From NCBI GenBank assembly GCA_965219235.1, contig OZ244721.1, positions 2,700,716-2,764,715 on the forward strand: 64,000 nt of DNA, given 5' to 3'. The stretch comes from CBDHCC01 sp965219235 (lineage in GTDB: Bacteria; Pseudomonadota; Alphaproteobacteria; Sphingomonadales; Sphingomonadaceae). Each line of letters begins with the position of its first letter. Position 1 is the stretch's first letter. Below the pieces are notes generated by a model. The model was not told where the DNA came from. It made no database searches and was given only the letters and a program-made list of their open reading frames with translations. The position numbers and the translations under genes are program-made. Shown piece by piece: positions 25,096 through 34,355 of the stretch.

Positions 25096-27735
25096 ATGAC
25101 CACCTCCCACCTGACCCAGAACCCCGACATCCAGTTCCTCGGCCGCGTGCTGGGCGACGTCATCCGCGAGCAGGGGGGTGAGCGATTGTACGCGCTGACC
25201 GAGCGCATCCGGTCGGCCTCCGTCGCCCGGGCACGCTCCGGCGACGGGGTGGGAGATGCCGAGGATCCAGGAGGTCTCTCCGATCTGACGCTGGGCGAGA
25301 CGCTCGACTTCGTGCGCGGCTTCATGCTGTTCTCGCTGCTCGCCAACATCGCGGAGGACCGCGAGGGCGTGGCGCGGGAGGAGGGCGCGGACCTCGCCTC
25401 CGCCATCGCCCGCCTGGACGCGGAGGGCGTCGGCAGTCAGGCGGTGCGCGAGCTGATCGGCCGGGCCAACATGGTGCCCGTCTTCACCGCCCATCCGACG
25501 GAGGTGCGCCGCCGCTCGATCCTCGACCATCGCCAGCGCATCGCCGAGCTGATGGCGCTGCGCGACACCGGAGCCCAGGTCACGCCGCAGGGCGACCGGG
25601 TGGAGGCGGCGATCAAGCGGCAGGTGATCCTGCTGTGGCAGACCCGCCCGCTGCGGCGCGAGAAGCTGGTGGTCGGCGACGAGGTGGACAACGCGCTGGC
25701 CGTCGTCCGCGACGTGCTCATGCCGCTGCTGCCCGGCCTCTATGCCCGCTGGGAGACGGCGCTGGGCGAGCGGCCGCCGGCGTTCCTGCGCATCGGCAGC
25801 TGGATCGGCGGCGATCGCGACGGCAACCCGTTCGTCACCGCCGACACGCTCACCATGGCGCTGTCGCGCGGGGCGGAGGCGGCGCTGGGCCGCACGCTCG
25901 ACGGGCTGCACGAGCTGGGCCGCGAGCTGTCGATCTCGGCCGGGCTGGCCGACGTGCCCGACGCCGTGCTGGCGCTGGCCGACGCGAGCGGCGACGACGC
26001 GCCCGCGCGCGCCGACGAGCCCTATCGTCGGGCGGTGAGCGGCCTCTACGCGCGCACGGCGGCCACCTACGAGGCGCTGGTCGGCCGTGCGCCGCCCCGG
26101 CCCTCGCGCCTGTCCGCCGAGCCCTACGGCGCGCCCGAGGAGCTGCGCGCCGACCTCGCCGTCCTCGCCCGCGCCTTGGCGAAGGGGAGCGAGGCGATGG
26201 CGGGCGGCGGGGGGTTGGGCCGGCTGATCCGCCATCTGGAGGTGTTCGGCTTTCACGGCCCCACGCTCGACCTCAGGCAGAACTCCGCCGTCCACGAGCG
26301 CACGGTGGCCGAGCTGTTCGCGCGCGCGGGGGTGGAGGCGGACTATCTGGCTCTGGACGAGGAGGCGCGGGTCGCGCTGCTGCGGGGCGAACTGAGCCAG
26401 AACCGGCCGCTCGGCGCGCCGTGGGTGGACTACGGGGAGGAGACGGCCGGCGAGCTCGCCATCTTCCGCGCCGCGGCCGACGCCCACCGCCGCTTCGGTC
26501 CGGGGTGCATCACCACCGCCATCATCTCGATGACCGAGACGGTGAGCGACCTGCTCGAACTCAACCTCCTCCTGCGGGAGGTCGGGCTGTTCGGCGCGAT
26601 CCAGGCCGTGCCCCTGTTCGAGACGGTGGACGATCTGGTCGCGGCTCCGGACATCATGGCACGCTACCTCGCCCTGCCGGAGATCGCCGCGACCGCCGAC
26701 CTGCGGCCGGAGCAGGAGATCATGATCGGCTATTCCGACAGCAACAAGGATGGCGGCTATTTCACCTCGATTTGGTCCTTGAACCGGGCGAGCCGGTCGC
26801 TGGTGCCGGTGCTGGCCGACGCGGGCCGCGCGATGCAGCTGTTCCACGGGCGGGGCGGAGCGGTGGGGCGCGGCGGCGGCTCCGCCTTCTCCGCCATCCG
26901 CGCCCAGGCGCCGGGCACGGTCGCGGCCCGCATCCGCATCACGGAACAGGGCGAGGTGATCGCCGCCAAATACGGCAGCGGCCCCCAAGCCGACGCCAGC
27001 CTGGAGGCGATCGTGTCCGCCACCGTCCTCGCCTCGCTGGAGCCGGGGCGCGGCGCGGACCGGGAGCGGTTCGCGGCGGCGGCCGACACGCTGTCGGACA
27101 CGGCGCTCAAGGCCTACCGCGCGCTCGTCTACGACACGCCGGGCTTCAAGGACTTCTTCCGCGCCGCCACTCCGATCGCGGAGATCGCCGGGCTGAAGAT
27201 CGGATCGCGCCCCGCCAGCCGGAAAAAGAGCGACGCCATCGCCGACCTGCGCGCGATCCCCTGGGTGTTCTCCTGGAGCCAGGCGCGGATCATGCTGCCC
27301 GGCTGGTACGGTGTGGGCGAGGCGCTGGACGCCTTCGCGGACAAGGGGCTGCTCAAGGCAATGGCCGCGGACTGGCCGTTCTTCGCCACGGCGCTCTCGA
27401 ACATGGAGCAGGTGCTGGCCAAGTCCGACCTCGCCATCGCCGCGCGCTATGCCGCGCTGGCACCCGACGCCGACGGCATCTGGAGCCGCATCCAGGACGG
27501 CTGGCACCGCGCCCGCGACGGCCTGCTGCAGGTCACCGGCCAGAGCCGCCTGCTGGAGCGCGAGCCGGCGCTCGACCGCTCCATCCGCCTGCGCCTGCCC
27601 TATCTGGAGCCGCTCAACCTGTTGCAGGTCGAACTCCTGAAGCGCCACCGCGCGGGCGAGGTGGACAGCCAGGTGCGCGAGGGCATCGAGCTGACGATCA
27701 ACGCCATCGCCACGGGGCTGAGGAACAGCGGATGA
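25096..27735 (+). CDS. ppc: Phosphoenolpyruvate carboxylase
   Basis: 879 residues, full length. It carboxylates phosphoenolpyruvate to oxaloacetate, refilling the TCA cycle. Catalytic motifs are all present: VFTAHPTEVRRRS (catalytic His about 135), GGDRDGNPFVT, HGPTLDLRQ, GYSDSNKDGGY, FHGRGGAVGRGGG and TEQGEVIAAKY, with the regulatory region RKKSDAIADLRAIPWVFSW. The C-terminal end is TGLRNSG, whereas many enzymes end in NTG. The ATG at 25096 is preferred because the protein then starts like its relatives. Confidence 0.96.
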   Translation: MTTSHLTQNPDIQFLGRVLGDVIREQGGERLYALTERIRSASVARARSGDGVGDAEDPGGLSDLTLGETLDFVRGFMLFSLLANIAEDREGVAREEGADLASAIARLDAEGVGSQAVRELIGRANMVPVFTAHPTEVRRRSILDHRQRIAELMALRDTGAQVTPQGDRVEAAIKRQVILLWQTRPLRREKLVVGDEVDNALAVVRDVLMPLLPGLYARWETALGERPPAFLRIGSWIGGDRDGNPFVTADTLTMALSRGAEAALGRTLDGLHELGRELSISAGLADVPDAVLALADASGDDAPARADEPYRRAVSGLYARTAATYEALVGRAPPRPSRLSAEPYGAPEELRADLAVLARALAKGSEAMAGGGGLGRLIRHLEVFGFHGPTLDLRQNSAVHERTVAELFARAGVEADYLALDEEARVALLRGELSQNRPLGAPWVDYGEETAGELAIFRAAADAHRRFGPGCITTAIISMTETVSDLLELNLLLREVGLFGAIQAVPLFETVDDLVAAPDIMARYLALPEIAATADLRPEQEIMIGYSDSNKDGGYFTSIWSLNRASRSLVPVLADAGRAMQLFHGRGGAVGRGGGSAFSAIRAQAPGTVAARIRITEQGEVIAAKYGSGPQADASLEAIVSATVLASLEPGRGADRERFAAAADTLSDTALKAYRALVYDTPGFKDFFRAATPIAEIAGLKIGSRPASRKKSDAIADLRAIPWVFSWSQARIMLPGWYGVGEALDAFADKGLLKAMAADWPFFATALSNMEQVLAKSDLAIAARYAALAPDADGIWSRIQDGWHRARDGLLQVTGQSRLLEREPALDRSIRLRLPYLEPLNLLQVELLKRHRAGEVDSQVREGIELTINAIATGLRNSG

Positions 27736-27810
27736 GGGGAGGGGCAAACGGGCTCAGGGCCGGCCACCGTCCGTCCCTCCGTCGCCACGACCTTGAGCCG
27801 GGTCGACGGG

Positions 27811-27840
27811 AGGCTTCGACGGGTTCAGCCTGAGCGGGTG
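27811..27840. repeat. Single degenerate TTCGAC-GGTTCAG unit
   Basis: GGCTTCGACGGGTTCAGCCTGAGCGGG between the convergent ppc and GIN-domain genes matches the dispersed family but has several changes and no inverted partner. Confidence 0.7.
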
Positions 27841-27883
27841 TGAGCGGGCTGCTCCGGCTGGCGGACCACGCCGCCCCGCGACC

Positions 27884-28645
27884 TTAGCCGCCGCAGCGCA
27901 CCTGGCCGCTGCCGGCCACCGCCGTGCGGCACCTGGCACCCTCGCCCAGGTCGACGTCGCCCGAGCCGATCACGCTGACCTCGGCCGGGCCGTTCACCGT
28001 CGCGGCGACGTCGCCGGAGCCCTGCACGGTGACCGACGCCTCCGCCGCGACCAGGCCGCTGGCGTTCACGTCGCCCGAGCCGGCGGTGGTCACCTCCAGC
28101 CGCTGGGTCGCGCCCGCGAGCCTGAGATGGCCGGAGCCGCCGACATTGAGCGTGAGCACTCCGACCTCTGCCCGGCCGAGCGACAGGTCGCCGGATCCCG
28201 CCAGCGTGCCGGTGAACGCCCGGCCGGCGATCCGGTCCACCGCGATCGCGCCCGATCCGCGCAGCGCGGCGGCGGTGAGCGTCGGCAGCGTGACGAACAC
28301 GGTCGCCGGCCGGATCGGGCCGTCGAACTCGCGCTGCCGCGCGATGGTCAAGGCCGGGCCGCTGCGCGCGACCACCAGGCTGTCCAGCACGTCGGCCGGC
28401 CCCTCGGCGCGCACGGAAAAGGCGGGGCCGACGCGCACCTCCACCCGGTCCGGACCGGAGGACTCGACCGCGGTGAAGCCGGCCAGGTCGTAGGTGCGCG
28501 CACCGGCCGGTCGGGCGGCGGTCGCCTCGGGTTGGGGGGTGACGGGTGTCGCCGGCCGCCCCTCGACCGCTTCGCCATCGCCGCACGCGGCCAAGAGGAG
28601 GGTAAGGGGGAGGAGGGTAAGGGGCAGGAGCGCGCGGGACAGCAT
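27884..28645 (-). CDS. GIN-domain (DUF2807) putative lipoprotein
   Basis: 253 residues. The leader has three short Leu-rich repeats (LLPLTLLPLTLLLAACG) and a lipobox Cys about 22, so it is likely anchored in the outer membrane. The mature part is the GIN/DUF2807 beta-helix, shown by regularly spaced GSG turns (RGSGAI, AGSGDL, GGSGHL, AGSGDV, QGSGDV, IGSGDV, AGSGQV). Proteins of this family are thought to be envelope adhesins or binding proteins, but the ligand is unknown. The ATG at 28643-28645 puts the signal peptide at the N-terminus. Confidence 0.85.
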   Translation of the reverse strand: MLSRALLPLTLLPLTLLLAACGDGEAVEGRPATPVTPQPEATAARPAGARTYDLAGFTAVESSGPDRVEVRVGPAFSVRAEGPADVLDSLVVARSGPALTIARQREFDGPIRPATVFVTLPTLTAAALRGSGAIAVDRIAGRAFTGTLAGSGDLSLGRAEVGVLTLNVGGSGHLRLAGATQRLEVTTAGSGDVNASGLVAAEASVTVQGSGDVAATVNGPAEVSVIGSGDVDLGEGARCRTAVAGSGQVRCGG

Positions 28646-28724
28646 GGCCGACAGGGTGCCACGCGAGCCGGCGGGGCACAAGGCGGGCGCGCGCACCTCA
28701 CGGTCGCGCGCCCGCCCCGCAGGA

Positions 28725-29264
28725 TCAGGCGGCGGCCTTGTCCTTTTCCTTCTGCCACTGGGGCGCCGCCTCGTTCAGGATCGCGTGGATCCGGGCGAGC
28801 GCGGTCGGCTCGTCGGTCTTCTCCATCGCGGCGAGCTCGCGCGCCAGGCGCGACGCGGCGGCCTCGAAAATCTGCCGCTCGGAATAGGACTGCTCCGGCT
28901 GGTCGTCGGCGCGGAACAGGTCGCGCGTCACCTCCGCGATCGAGACGAGGTCGCCGGAGTTGATCTTGGCCTCGTACTCCTGCGCCCGCCTGGACCACAT
29001 GGTGCGCTTGACCTTGGGCTTGCCCTTGAGCGTCTCCATCGCCTCCTTCAGCGTCTTGTCGGAGGAGAGCTTGCGCATCCCGAAGCTCTCGGCCTTGGTG
29101 GTCGGCACGCGCAGCGTCATCTTCTCCTTCTCGAAGCGCAGCACGTAGAGCTCGAGCGGGGTGCCCGCGATCTCCTGGCGCTGCAGCTCGGTCACGCGGC
29201 CGACACCGTGCTTGGGATAGACGACGTAATCGCCGACTTCGAACATGAGGGGCTTGGCGGCCAT
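28725..29264 (-). CDS. carD: CarD-family transcription regulator
   Basis: 179 residues. The N-terminal RNA-polymerase-interacting Tudor-like domain reads FEVGDYVVYPKHGVGRVTEL; the C-terminal helical part begins near EAMETLKGKPKVKRTMWSRR and ends in an Ala/Lys-rich tail. CarD proteins bind the beta subunit and stabilise open complexes at many promoters, including rRNA ones. The chosen ATG (29262-29264) gives the usual short leader MAAKPLMFEVGD. It is downstream of fdxA on the same strand, an order common in alphaproteobacteria. Confidence 0.93.
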   Translation of the reverse strand: MAAKPLMFEVGDYVVYPKHGVGRVTELQRQEIAGTPLELYVLRFEKEKMTLRVPTTKAESFGMRKLSSDKTLKEAMETLKGKPKVKRTMWSRRAQEYEAKINSGDLVSIAEVTRDLFRADDQPEQSYSERQIFEAAASRLARELAAMEKTDEPTALARIHAILNEAAPQWQKEKDKAAA

Positions 29265-29485
29265 GGGGATCCTTCCGGTTGCCAGGCCGCCCGCCCGAGC
29301 GGATCGCCAGTGTCCCTCGCCGCCGTCGGCAGACGCGGCGCGCTCATGGAACGAGGACCTTGCGATGGGCTGGAGTGCGACGGCGGCCTGATGTGACAAG
29401 GCCGACCCCGATTGGCCGGCCCCTTGGGGTCATCCCATAGCAGCAATTCGCCGCTTTTTCAACGCCGATCCGTGGGCCAGGAGCG

Positions 29486-29821
29486 TCAGTCGCCCTCGCC
29501 GGGCTCCGGCGAGAACAGCGCCATCTTGTCCGGCTTGCCCTTCCACTCGTCGGCGTCGGCGGGCGCTTCGCGGCTCTGGGTGATGTTGGGCCAGTCGGCG
29601 GAGTATTTCGCGTTCAGTTCCAGGAAGGCCTCCTGGCCGGGCTCGGTGTCCGGCAGGATCGCCTCGGCGGGGCACTCCGGCTCGCACACGCCGCAGTCGA
29701 TGCACTCGGACGGGTTGATGACGAGCATGTTCTCGCCCTCGTAGAAGCAGTCCACCGGGCACACTTCGACGCAGTCCATGTACTTGCACTTGATGCAGGC
29801 GTCGGTGACGACGTAGGTCAT
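29486..29821 (-). CDS. fdxA: 7Fe ferredoxin FdxA
   Basis: 111 residues. Cysteines are arranged as ACIKCKYMDCVEVCPVDC and ECIDCGVCEPECP, the pattern for one [3Fe-4S] and one [4Fe-4S] cluster, followed by the long C-terminal extension of the alphaproteobacterial FdxA (NAKYSADWPNITQ). It is a low-potential electron carrier. The start ATG at 29819-29821 has a purine-rich AGGAGCC upstream. The S4 gene is immediately upstream on the same strand. The 221 bases downstream toward carD contain no gene. Confidence 0.95.
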   Translation of the reverse strand: MTYVVTDACIKCKYMDCVEVCPVDCFYEGENMLVINPSECIDCGVCEPECPAEAILPDTEPGQEAFLELNAKYSADWPNITQSREAPADADEWKGKPDKMALFSPEPGEGD

Positions 29822-29846
29822 GGGGGAGGGCTCCTTTGGGCCGCTG

Positions 29847-30143
29847 CTATGACGTGGGGGGCGGGCCGTCAATCGGCGGCGCGGGCGTCAGTTCCTCCAG
29901 CGCGCCGGCGAGCGCGGCCACGCCCAGCCGGGCGGCGGGCAGCGCCAGCACGCGCACGACCCGCACGCGCGCGCGCTCACCCGTTCCCTGGGGCACCGTC
30001 AGCACGTCGCCGGCCGCGACGGGGCAGTGCGCCTTTTCGATCCGCCGGCCGTTCACCCGCGCCACGCCGCGCTCCGCCAGCGCGGCGGCGGCCGAGCGGG
30101 TGCGGGCGAGGCGCAGATGCCAGGCGACCTTGTCGAAGCGCAT
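29847..30143 (-). CDS. S4-domain RNA-binding protein (HslR-like)
   Basis: 98 residues from the ATG at 30141-30143. MRFDKVAWHLRLARTRSAAA then RGVARVNGRRIEKAHCPVAAGD is the S4 fold found in Hsp15/HslR, which binds ribosomal or tRNA-bound stalled subunits. It starts 13 bases after the stop of the helicase gene, so the two are probably one operon; together they fit RNA metabolism. Confidence 0.88.
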   Translation of the reverse strand: MRFDKVAWHLRLARTRSAAAALAERGVARVNGRRIEKAHCPVAAGDVLTVPQGTGERARVRVVRVLALPAARLGVAALAGALEELTPAPPIDGPPPTS

Positions 30144-30156
30144 GGTCGCGCGCGGC

Positions 30157-32628
30157 TCACTCACCGGCAAGCAGCACCCTCAGGTCGGCGAAGTGGTTGT
30201 CGGCGCGCGGCGGCGGGGCAGGGTGGTGGCGCGGTCGCGACAGCCCGCGAAAGCGCCAGCGTTCGGCGTCGACCGGGCGGAAGCCGGCGTCGCGGATCAG
30301 CCGTCCGAACTCCGCCGGGCTCAGGCCCAGCGACACGGCGGGCGCGGGGTCGGGCACGAAGGGCGCGCGCCGTCCACCCTGCCGGTGCAGGTCGGCGAGC
30401 ACCCGCTCCGCCAGATCCACGCGCAACGCCCGGCCCGCGCCCAGCGGGCGGAAGCCCGGATGGCCACCGCCCGCGATCCACGGCCCGTCGAAGGCGGGCA
30501 GGCCGTGCGGTCGCTCGTCCGCCGCGATCGCGCGCAACGCCGCGAGCCACAGGAGCGCGCGGGGTTTGAGCAGCCGGGGCACGAACAGGTCGAGCGATCC
30601 CGGCACCACGCCGTCGCGCCGCAGCCGCTGGCGGTCCGCCGGACCCAGTTCGGCGAGCGTCGCGGCGAGCGGTCCCCGCCAGACGGCACCACCGCCCTCC
30701 ACCAGCGCGGCGTAGAGCGCGCGCAGCGGGGCGGGCGTGAACAGGTCGCGCGCCGCCTCATCCAGGCGCGCCAGCGGACCGAGCAGCGCGGCGGTGCGCT
30801 CGGCCACCCAGCGCTCCAGCCGCGCGGCCACCGCTCCGCCCGCGTCGGGCACCTCGGCGATGAGGCGCACCCGTGGCTCCAGCACGGTGCGTCCCGGGTC
30901 GAGGCGCGCGACCCGCCGTCCGCGCCATTCGAGCGGCCAGCCGCGCTCCGCGCAGCGCAGCGCGAAGGCGTCGTCCGTGTCGGCCGCCAGCGCCGCCGCG
31001 CGGTCCCCGCGCTCGCGCGCCAGCACCCGGTCGGCGGCGGCGAGCAGCATGCGCTTGTCGGCCAGCCGTGCGGCCGGGTCGGCGCGGAAGCGGAAGCCGT
31101 CGAGCGTGCCGACCGGCTCGCCCTCCACGCTCACCACCCCATCGCCGGCGATCTCCACGGGCAGGTGGCGGGCGTCCAGTCCGATCTGCTTCATCAGCAC
31201 GCTGGTGCGGCGATCGACGAAGCGCTGGGTCAGGCGTTCGTGGAGCGCGTCGGACAGCCGGGTCTCGACCTCGGCGGCGCGGCCCGACCAGTGGGCGGGG
31301 TCGGCCACCCAGTCGTCGCGGTGGGCGACATAGGCCCAGGAGCGCACGGCGGAGAGCCGGCCGGCCAGCGCCGCGATGTCGCCGTCCACCACCTCCAGCC
31401 GGGCGAACGCCTCGCCGATCACGTCGGTGGGCACATGGCCGGGGTCGGTGGACAGGTGGCCCCACAGTCGCGCCACGAAGCGGGCGTGGTGCTCCGCCCC
31501 CAGCTTCTGGAAGTCGGGCACACCGCACGCTCCCCAGAAGCGGCGGACCATCGTGGAGCCCGTGGCGCGCGCCGCGACGCGGGGTTCGGCCGACAGAAGG
31601 CGCGCGACGGCGAGATCGGTCGCCTCCGGAGCGGGACGCAGGCGGGGGCGGTTCGGCCGCTCCTCCAGACTGGCGATCAGCGTGGCGACGGAGGCGAATT
31701 CGGGATCGCCCCGCCGCCAGAAGACCGTCTCGAGGGGCGGGAAACGGTTCTCTTCCAGCCGTTCCAGCTCGTTGGGCGTGAACTCCAGCGGCGAGCCCTC
31801 TCCACCCAGCAGGCCGAAGGTGCCGTCGCGATGATGCCGTCCGGCGCGCCCGGCGATCTGCGCCATCTCCGCCACCGTCAGCCGACGACGCTTGCGACCG
31901 TCGAACTTGGTGAGCCCCGCGAAGGCGACGTGGGCGAGGTCCAGGTTCAGCCCCATGCCGATGGCGTCGGTCGCCACGATGGTGTCGACATCGCCCGACT
32001 GGAACAGCGCCACCTGCGCGTTGCGGGTGCGCGGGGACAGCGCGCCCATCACCACCGCCGCTCCGCCGCGCTGCCGCCGCAGCATCTCGGCCAGCGCGTA
32101 GACCTCGTCGGCGGAGAAGGCGATCACGGCGGAGCGCGGGGGGAGGCGGCTGAGCTTCTTCGGCCCTTCATAGGACAGGGTGGAAAAGCGCGGCCGGCTG
32201 GTGATGCGCGCGTCGGGCATCAACGCGCGGATGACGGGCGCCAGCGTGTCGGCGCCCAGGATCATCGTCTCCTCGCGACCGCGCACGTTCAGCATCCGGT
32301 CGGTGAAGACGTGGCCCCGCTCCGGATCCGCGCCCAGCTGCGCCTCGTCCAGCCCCACGAATGCGAAGTCGCCGCCGCGCGGCAGGCTCTCCATCGTGGC
32401 GAGCGTGTAGCGCGCGTTCGGCGGCCGGATCTTCTCCTCGCCGGTCAGGAGCGCGACCGAGGCGGCACCCTTGATCGCGACCACCCGGTCGTAGACCTCG
32501 CGCGCCAGCAGGCGCAGCGGAAAGCCCATCGCGCCCGACGAGTGGGCGCACATCCGCTCGATCGCCAGGTGCGTCTTGCCGGTGTTGGTCGGCCCCAGCA
32601 CGGCCTGCAGGGTGGCAGTGTCCGCCAT
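30157..32628 (-). CDS. Suv3-like ATP-dependent RNA helicase
   Basis: 823 residues. Walker A is GPTNTGKT (12-19), Walker B is DEAQ (about 94), and motif VI is QIAGRAGRHHRDGTFG; the core then has PLEFTPNELERLEENRFPPL, characteristic of the Suv3 family whose mitochondrial member works with polynucleotide phosphorylase or RNase II in RNA decay. The last ~400 residues are a long Arg/Ala-rich C-terminal region with an alphaproteobacteria-specific layout. It is the first gene of the helicase-S4-fdxA-carD run and is divergent from the M23 peptidase gene. Confidence 0.88.
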   Translation of the reverse strand: MADTATLQAVLGPTNTGKTHLAIERMCAHSSGAMGFPLRLLAREVYDRVVAIKGAASVALLTGEEKIRPPNARYTLATMESLPRGGDFAFVGLDEAQLGADPERGHVFTDRMLNVRGREETMILGADTLAPVIRALMPDARITSRPRFSTLSYEGPKKLSRLPPRSAVIAFSADEVYALAEMLRRQRGGAAVVMGALSPRTRNAQVALFQSGDVDTIVATDAIGMGLNLDLAHVAFAGLTKFDGRKRRRLTVAEMAQIAGRAGRHHRDGTFGLLGGEGSPLEFTPNELERLEENRFPPLETVFWRRGDPEFASVATLIASLEERPNRPRLRPAPEATDLAVARLLSAEPRVAARATGSTMVRRFWGACGVPDFQKLGAEHHARFVARLWGHLSTDPGHVPTDVIGEAFARLEVVDGDIAALAGRLSAVRSWAYVAHRDDWVADPAHWSGRAAEVETRLSDALHERLTQRFVDRRTSVLMKQIGLDARHLPVEIAGDGVVSVEGEPVGTLDGFRFRADPAARLADKRMLLAAADRVLARERGDRAAALAADTDDAFALRCAERGWPLEWRGRRVARLDPGRTVLEPRVRLIAEVPDAGGAVAARLERWVAERTAALLGPLARLDEAARDLFTPAPLRALYAALVEGGGAVWRGPLAATLAELGPADRQRLRRDGVVPGSLDLFVPRLLKPRALLWLAALRAIAADERPHGLPAFDGPWIAGGGHPGFRPLGAGRALRVDLAERVLADLHRQGGRRAPFVPDPAPAVSLGLSPAEFGRLIRDAGFRPVDAERWRFRGLSRPRHHPAPPPRADNHFADLRVLLAGE

Positions 32629-32731
32629 CGTGTGGCTGCAACATCGTCAGTCGTCCGCCGCTCGGCAAGTGCAAAATGGGTTCCGCCCTCCATCCCGGGC
32701 AGGCACTGTCCCGTCGTGGGACTCGCACGAC

Positions 32732-32747
32732 TTAAGTTGACTTTAAC
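32732..32747. promoter_or_regulatory. CtrA-type box TTAA-N7-TTAAC
   Basis: TTAA (32732-32735), seven bases, TTAAC (32743-32747): an exact match to the consensus of the alphaproteobacterial cell-cycle regulator CtrA. It is about 85 bases upstream of the TTG start of the M23 peptidase and 104 bases from the helicase start, in their shared intergenic region. Which gene it controls is not shown by the sequence; the peptidase is the more natural CtrA target. Confidence 0.65.
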
Positions 32748-32829
32748 ACCGATCCTGCAAAGGCGCGGGCGACACGCGGCGCATCCTTTCATCCGGGCTG
32801 GCGGCGGCCACAACAGCGAGGCGGACGGT

Positions 32830-34284
32830 TTGTTCCAGCGGGACACGGCAGCGGCGAGCGGCGGAGCGGCCACGCAGTCGCTCTCCATGACGCAGGCGCT
32901 GCCCATATCCGCTCGACAGACGCGCCGCCGTCTCAGTGACGTGAACCTGGCGCCCGATCTGGGCGCCGACATCGGCTCGCGCGTGTGGTGGCGCGGAATG
33001 GGCACGTTGAGTGCGCTGATCGCCGCCGTCTGGGGGCTGTCCCCGGGCATCCGGCCGGTGGTGGCTCAGATGCCGCCGCCCGCCGGCGACCACGCGCTGG
33101 CCGCCCTGTCGGCGCAGGCGATCACGCCGCTGGCGCTCGGCGCGGACACCGGCCGGCGGATGGGCGCCACCGACGCCGTGCGCCCGCTCACCGGCCGGCC
33201 GGAGCGCCCGCGCGTCGAACTGACCGCCACCTTGGGCCGGTCGGACAGCTTCGCGCGTGTGCTGGAGCGCGCCGGCGTCGGCGGAACGGAGGCGGCTGAG
33301 GCGGCGGTGCTGGTCGGCGAGGCCGTGGCGCTCGACGGCATCAAGGCCGGCACGCGCATGGACCTGGTGCTCGGCCGCCGATCGAGCCAGAGCGTGCCGC
33401 GCCCGCTGGAGCGCCTGTTCTTTCGCGCCGATCTGGGCTTGGCGCTCGCGGTTCAGCGCGCCGGCGGCGGGCTGGAGCTCGTGCCCACCCGCATTCCGGT
33501 CGACGCCACGCCGCTGCGCGTCAGCGGCACGGTCGGCGGCAGCCTCTACCGCTCGGCGCGCGCCGCGGGGGTGCCGGCCGACGCTGTGCAGACCGCGCTG
33601 CAGGCGATCGGCGCGCGCGTCGGCGGGCTCGACAGCCTGCCGGCCTCCACCCGCTTCGACCTGGTGGTGGAGCAGCGGCGCGCGGCGACCGGCGAGGTGG
33701 AGTTCGGCGAGCTGCTGCTCGCCGGCGTGTGGCGCGACGGTCGGCCGACGCACCTGATCCGCTGGACGGTGGACGGCCGCCCCGGCTGGTACGACGCCGC
33801 CTCGCTCGTCCGGCCGCGCGGCCAGTTCGCGCAGCCGGTCGCGGGTTATCAGAGCTCCGGCTACGGGATGCGCCGTCATCCCATTCTGGGCTACACCCGG
33901 ATGCACGCCGGTGTCGATTTCGCCGCGCCCTACGGCTCGCCGATCCACGCGGCCACCGACGGCGTGGTGACCTATGCCGGCTGGCACGGCGGCCATGGAC
34001 GCTATGTCCGCTTGGCCCACGGCGGCGCGATGGGCACGGGCTACGCGCATATGAGCCGCATCGCGGTGTCGCCTGGCACCCGGGTGCGGGCGGGCCAGGT
34101 GATCGGCTATGTCGGCTCCACCGGCCTGTCGACCGGCCCGCACCTGCATTACGAGGTGTATCGCGGCGGTGCGACGATCAACCCGAACTCGGTCCGGTTC
34201 GTCTCCGCGCCGACGGTGGACGTCAACGAACTGGCCCGCTTCCGCGCCCGGGTGTCCGCGCTGCTGGGCGGCCGGGCGAGCTGA
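32830..34284 (+). CDS. M23-family (LytM-type) peptidase, envelope peptidoglycan hydrolase
   Basis: 484 residues if it begins at the TTG at 32830 (N-terminus MFQRDTAAASGG, preceded by GCGAGG); the ATG at 32887 is the alternative. A membrane segment (TLSALIAAVWGLSPG, about 58-75) anchors or exports it. Two LysM/Nlp-like beta repeats (about 135-300) precede a complete M23 domain: HPILGYTRMHAGVDFAAPYG gives the His and Asp zinc ligands, and HLHYEVYRGGATINP the HxH. All zinc and catalytic residues are intact, so it should cleave peptide cross-links. It has a CtrA-type box upstream. Confidence 0.88.
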   Translation: MFQRDTAAASGGAATQSLSMTQALPISARQTRRRLSDVNLAPDLGADIGSRVWWRGMGTLSALIAAVWGLSPGIRPVVAQMPPPAGDHALAALSAQAITPLALGADTGRRMGATDAVRPLTGRPERPRVELTATLGRSDSFARVLERAGVGGTEAAEAAVLVGEAVALDGIKAGTRMDLVLGRRSSQSVPRPLERLFFRADLGLALAVQRAGGGLELVPTRIPVDATPLRVSGTVGGSLYRSARAAGVPADAVQTALQAIGARVGGLDSLPASTRFDLVVEQRRAATGEVEFGELLLAGVWRDGRPTHLIRWTVDGRPGWYDAASLVRPRGQFAQPVAGYQSSGYGMRRHPILGYTRMHAGVDFAAPYGSPIHAATDGVVTYAGWHGGHGRYVRLAHGGAMGTGYAHMSRIAVSPGTRVRAGQVIGYVGSTGLSTGPHLHYEVYRGGATINPNSVRFVSAPTVDVNELARFRARVSALLGGRAS

Positions 34285-34324
34285 CACACCGCGTCGCCTC
34301 CCCTGCCGGGGCTCCGCCGATTGA

Positions 34325-34339
34325 GAACATGAAGGGAAC
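34325..34339. promoter_or_regulatory. LexA/SOS box GAAC-N7-GAAC
   Basis: GAAC (34325-34328), seven bases, GAAC (34336-34339). This direct repeat is the known LexA site of alphaproteobacteria (also written GTTC-N7-GTTC). It ends 16 bases before the dinB start codon, which is a natural SOS target. Confidence 0.8.
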
Positions 34340-34355
34340 GGGGTAGTTCACTCCC

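Noticed and set aside
29836..32829. Very long open frame on the + strand running into the M23 gene
   Set aside because: It is antisense to the S4 and helicase genes; its product is Arg/Gly/Ala-rich low-complexity sequence produced by GC bias. Only the part from 32830 has recognisable domains.
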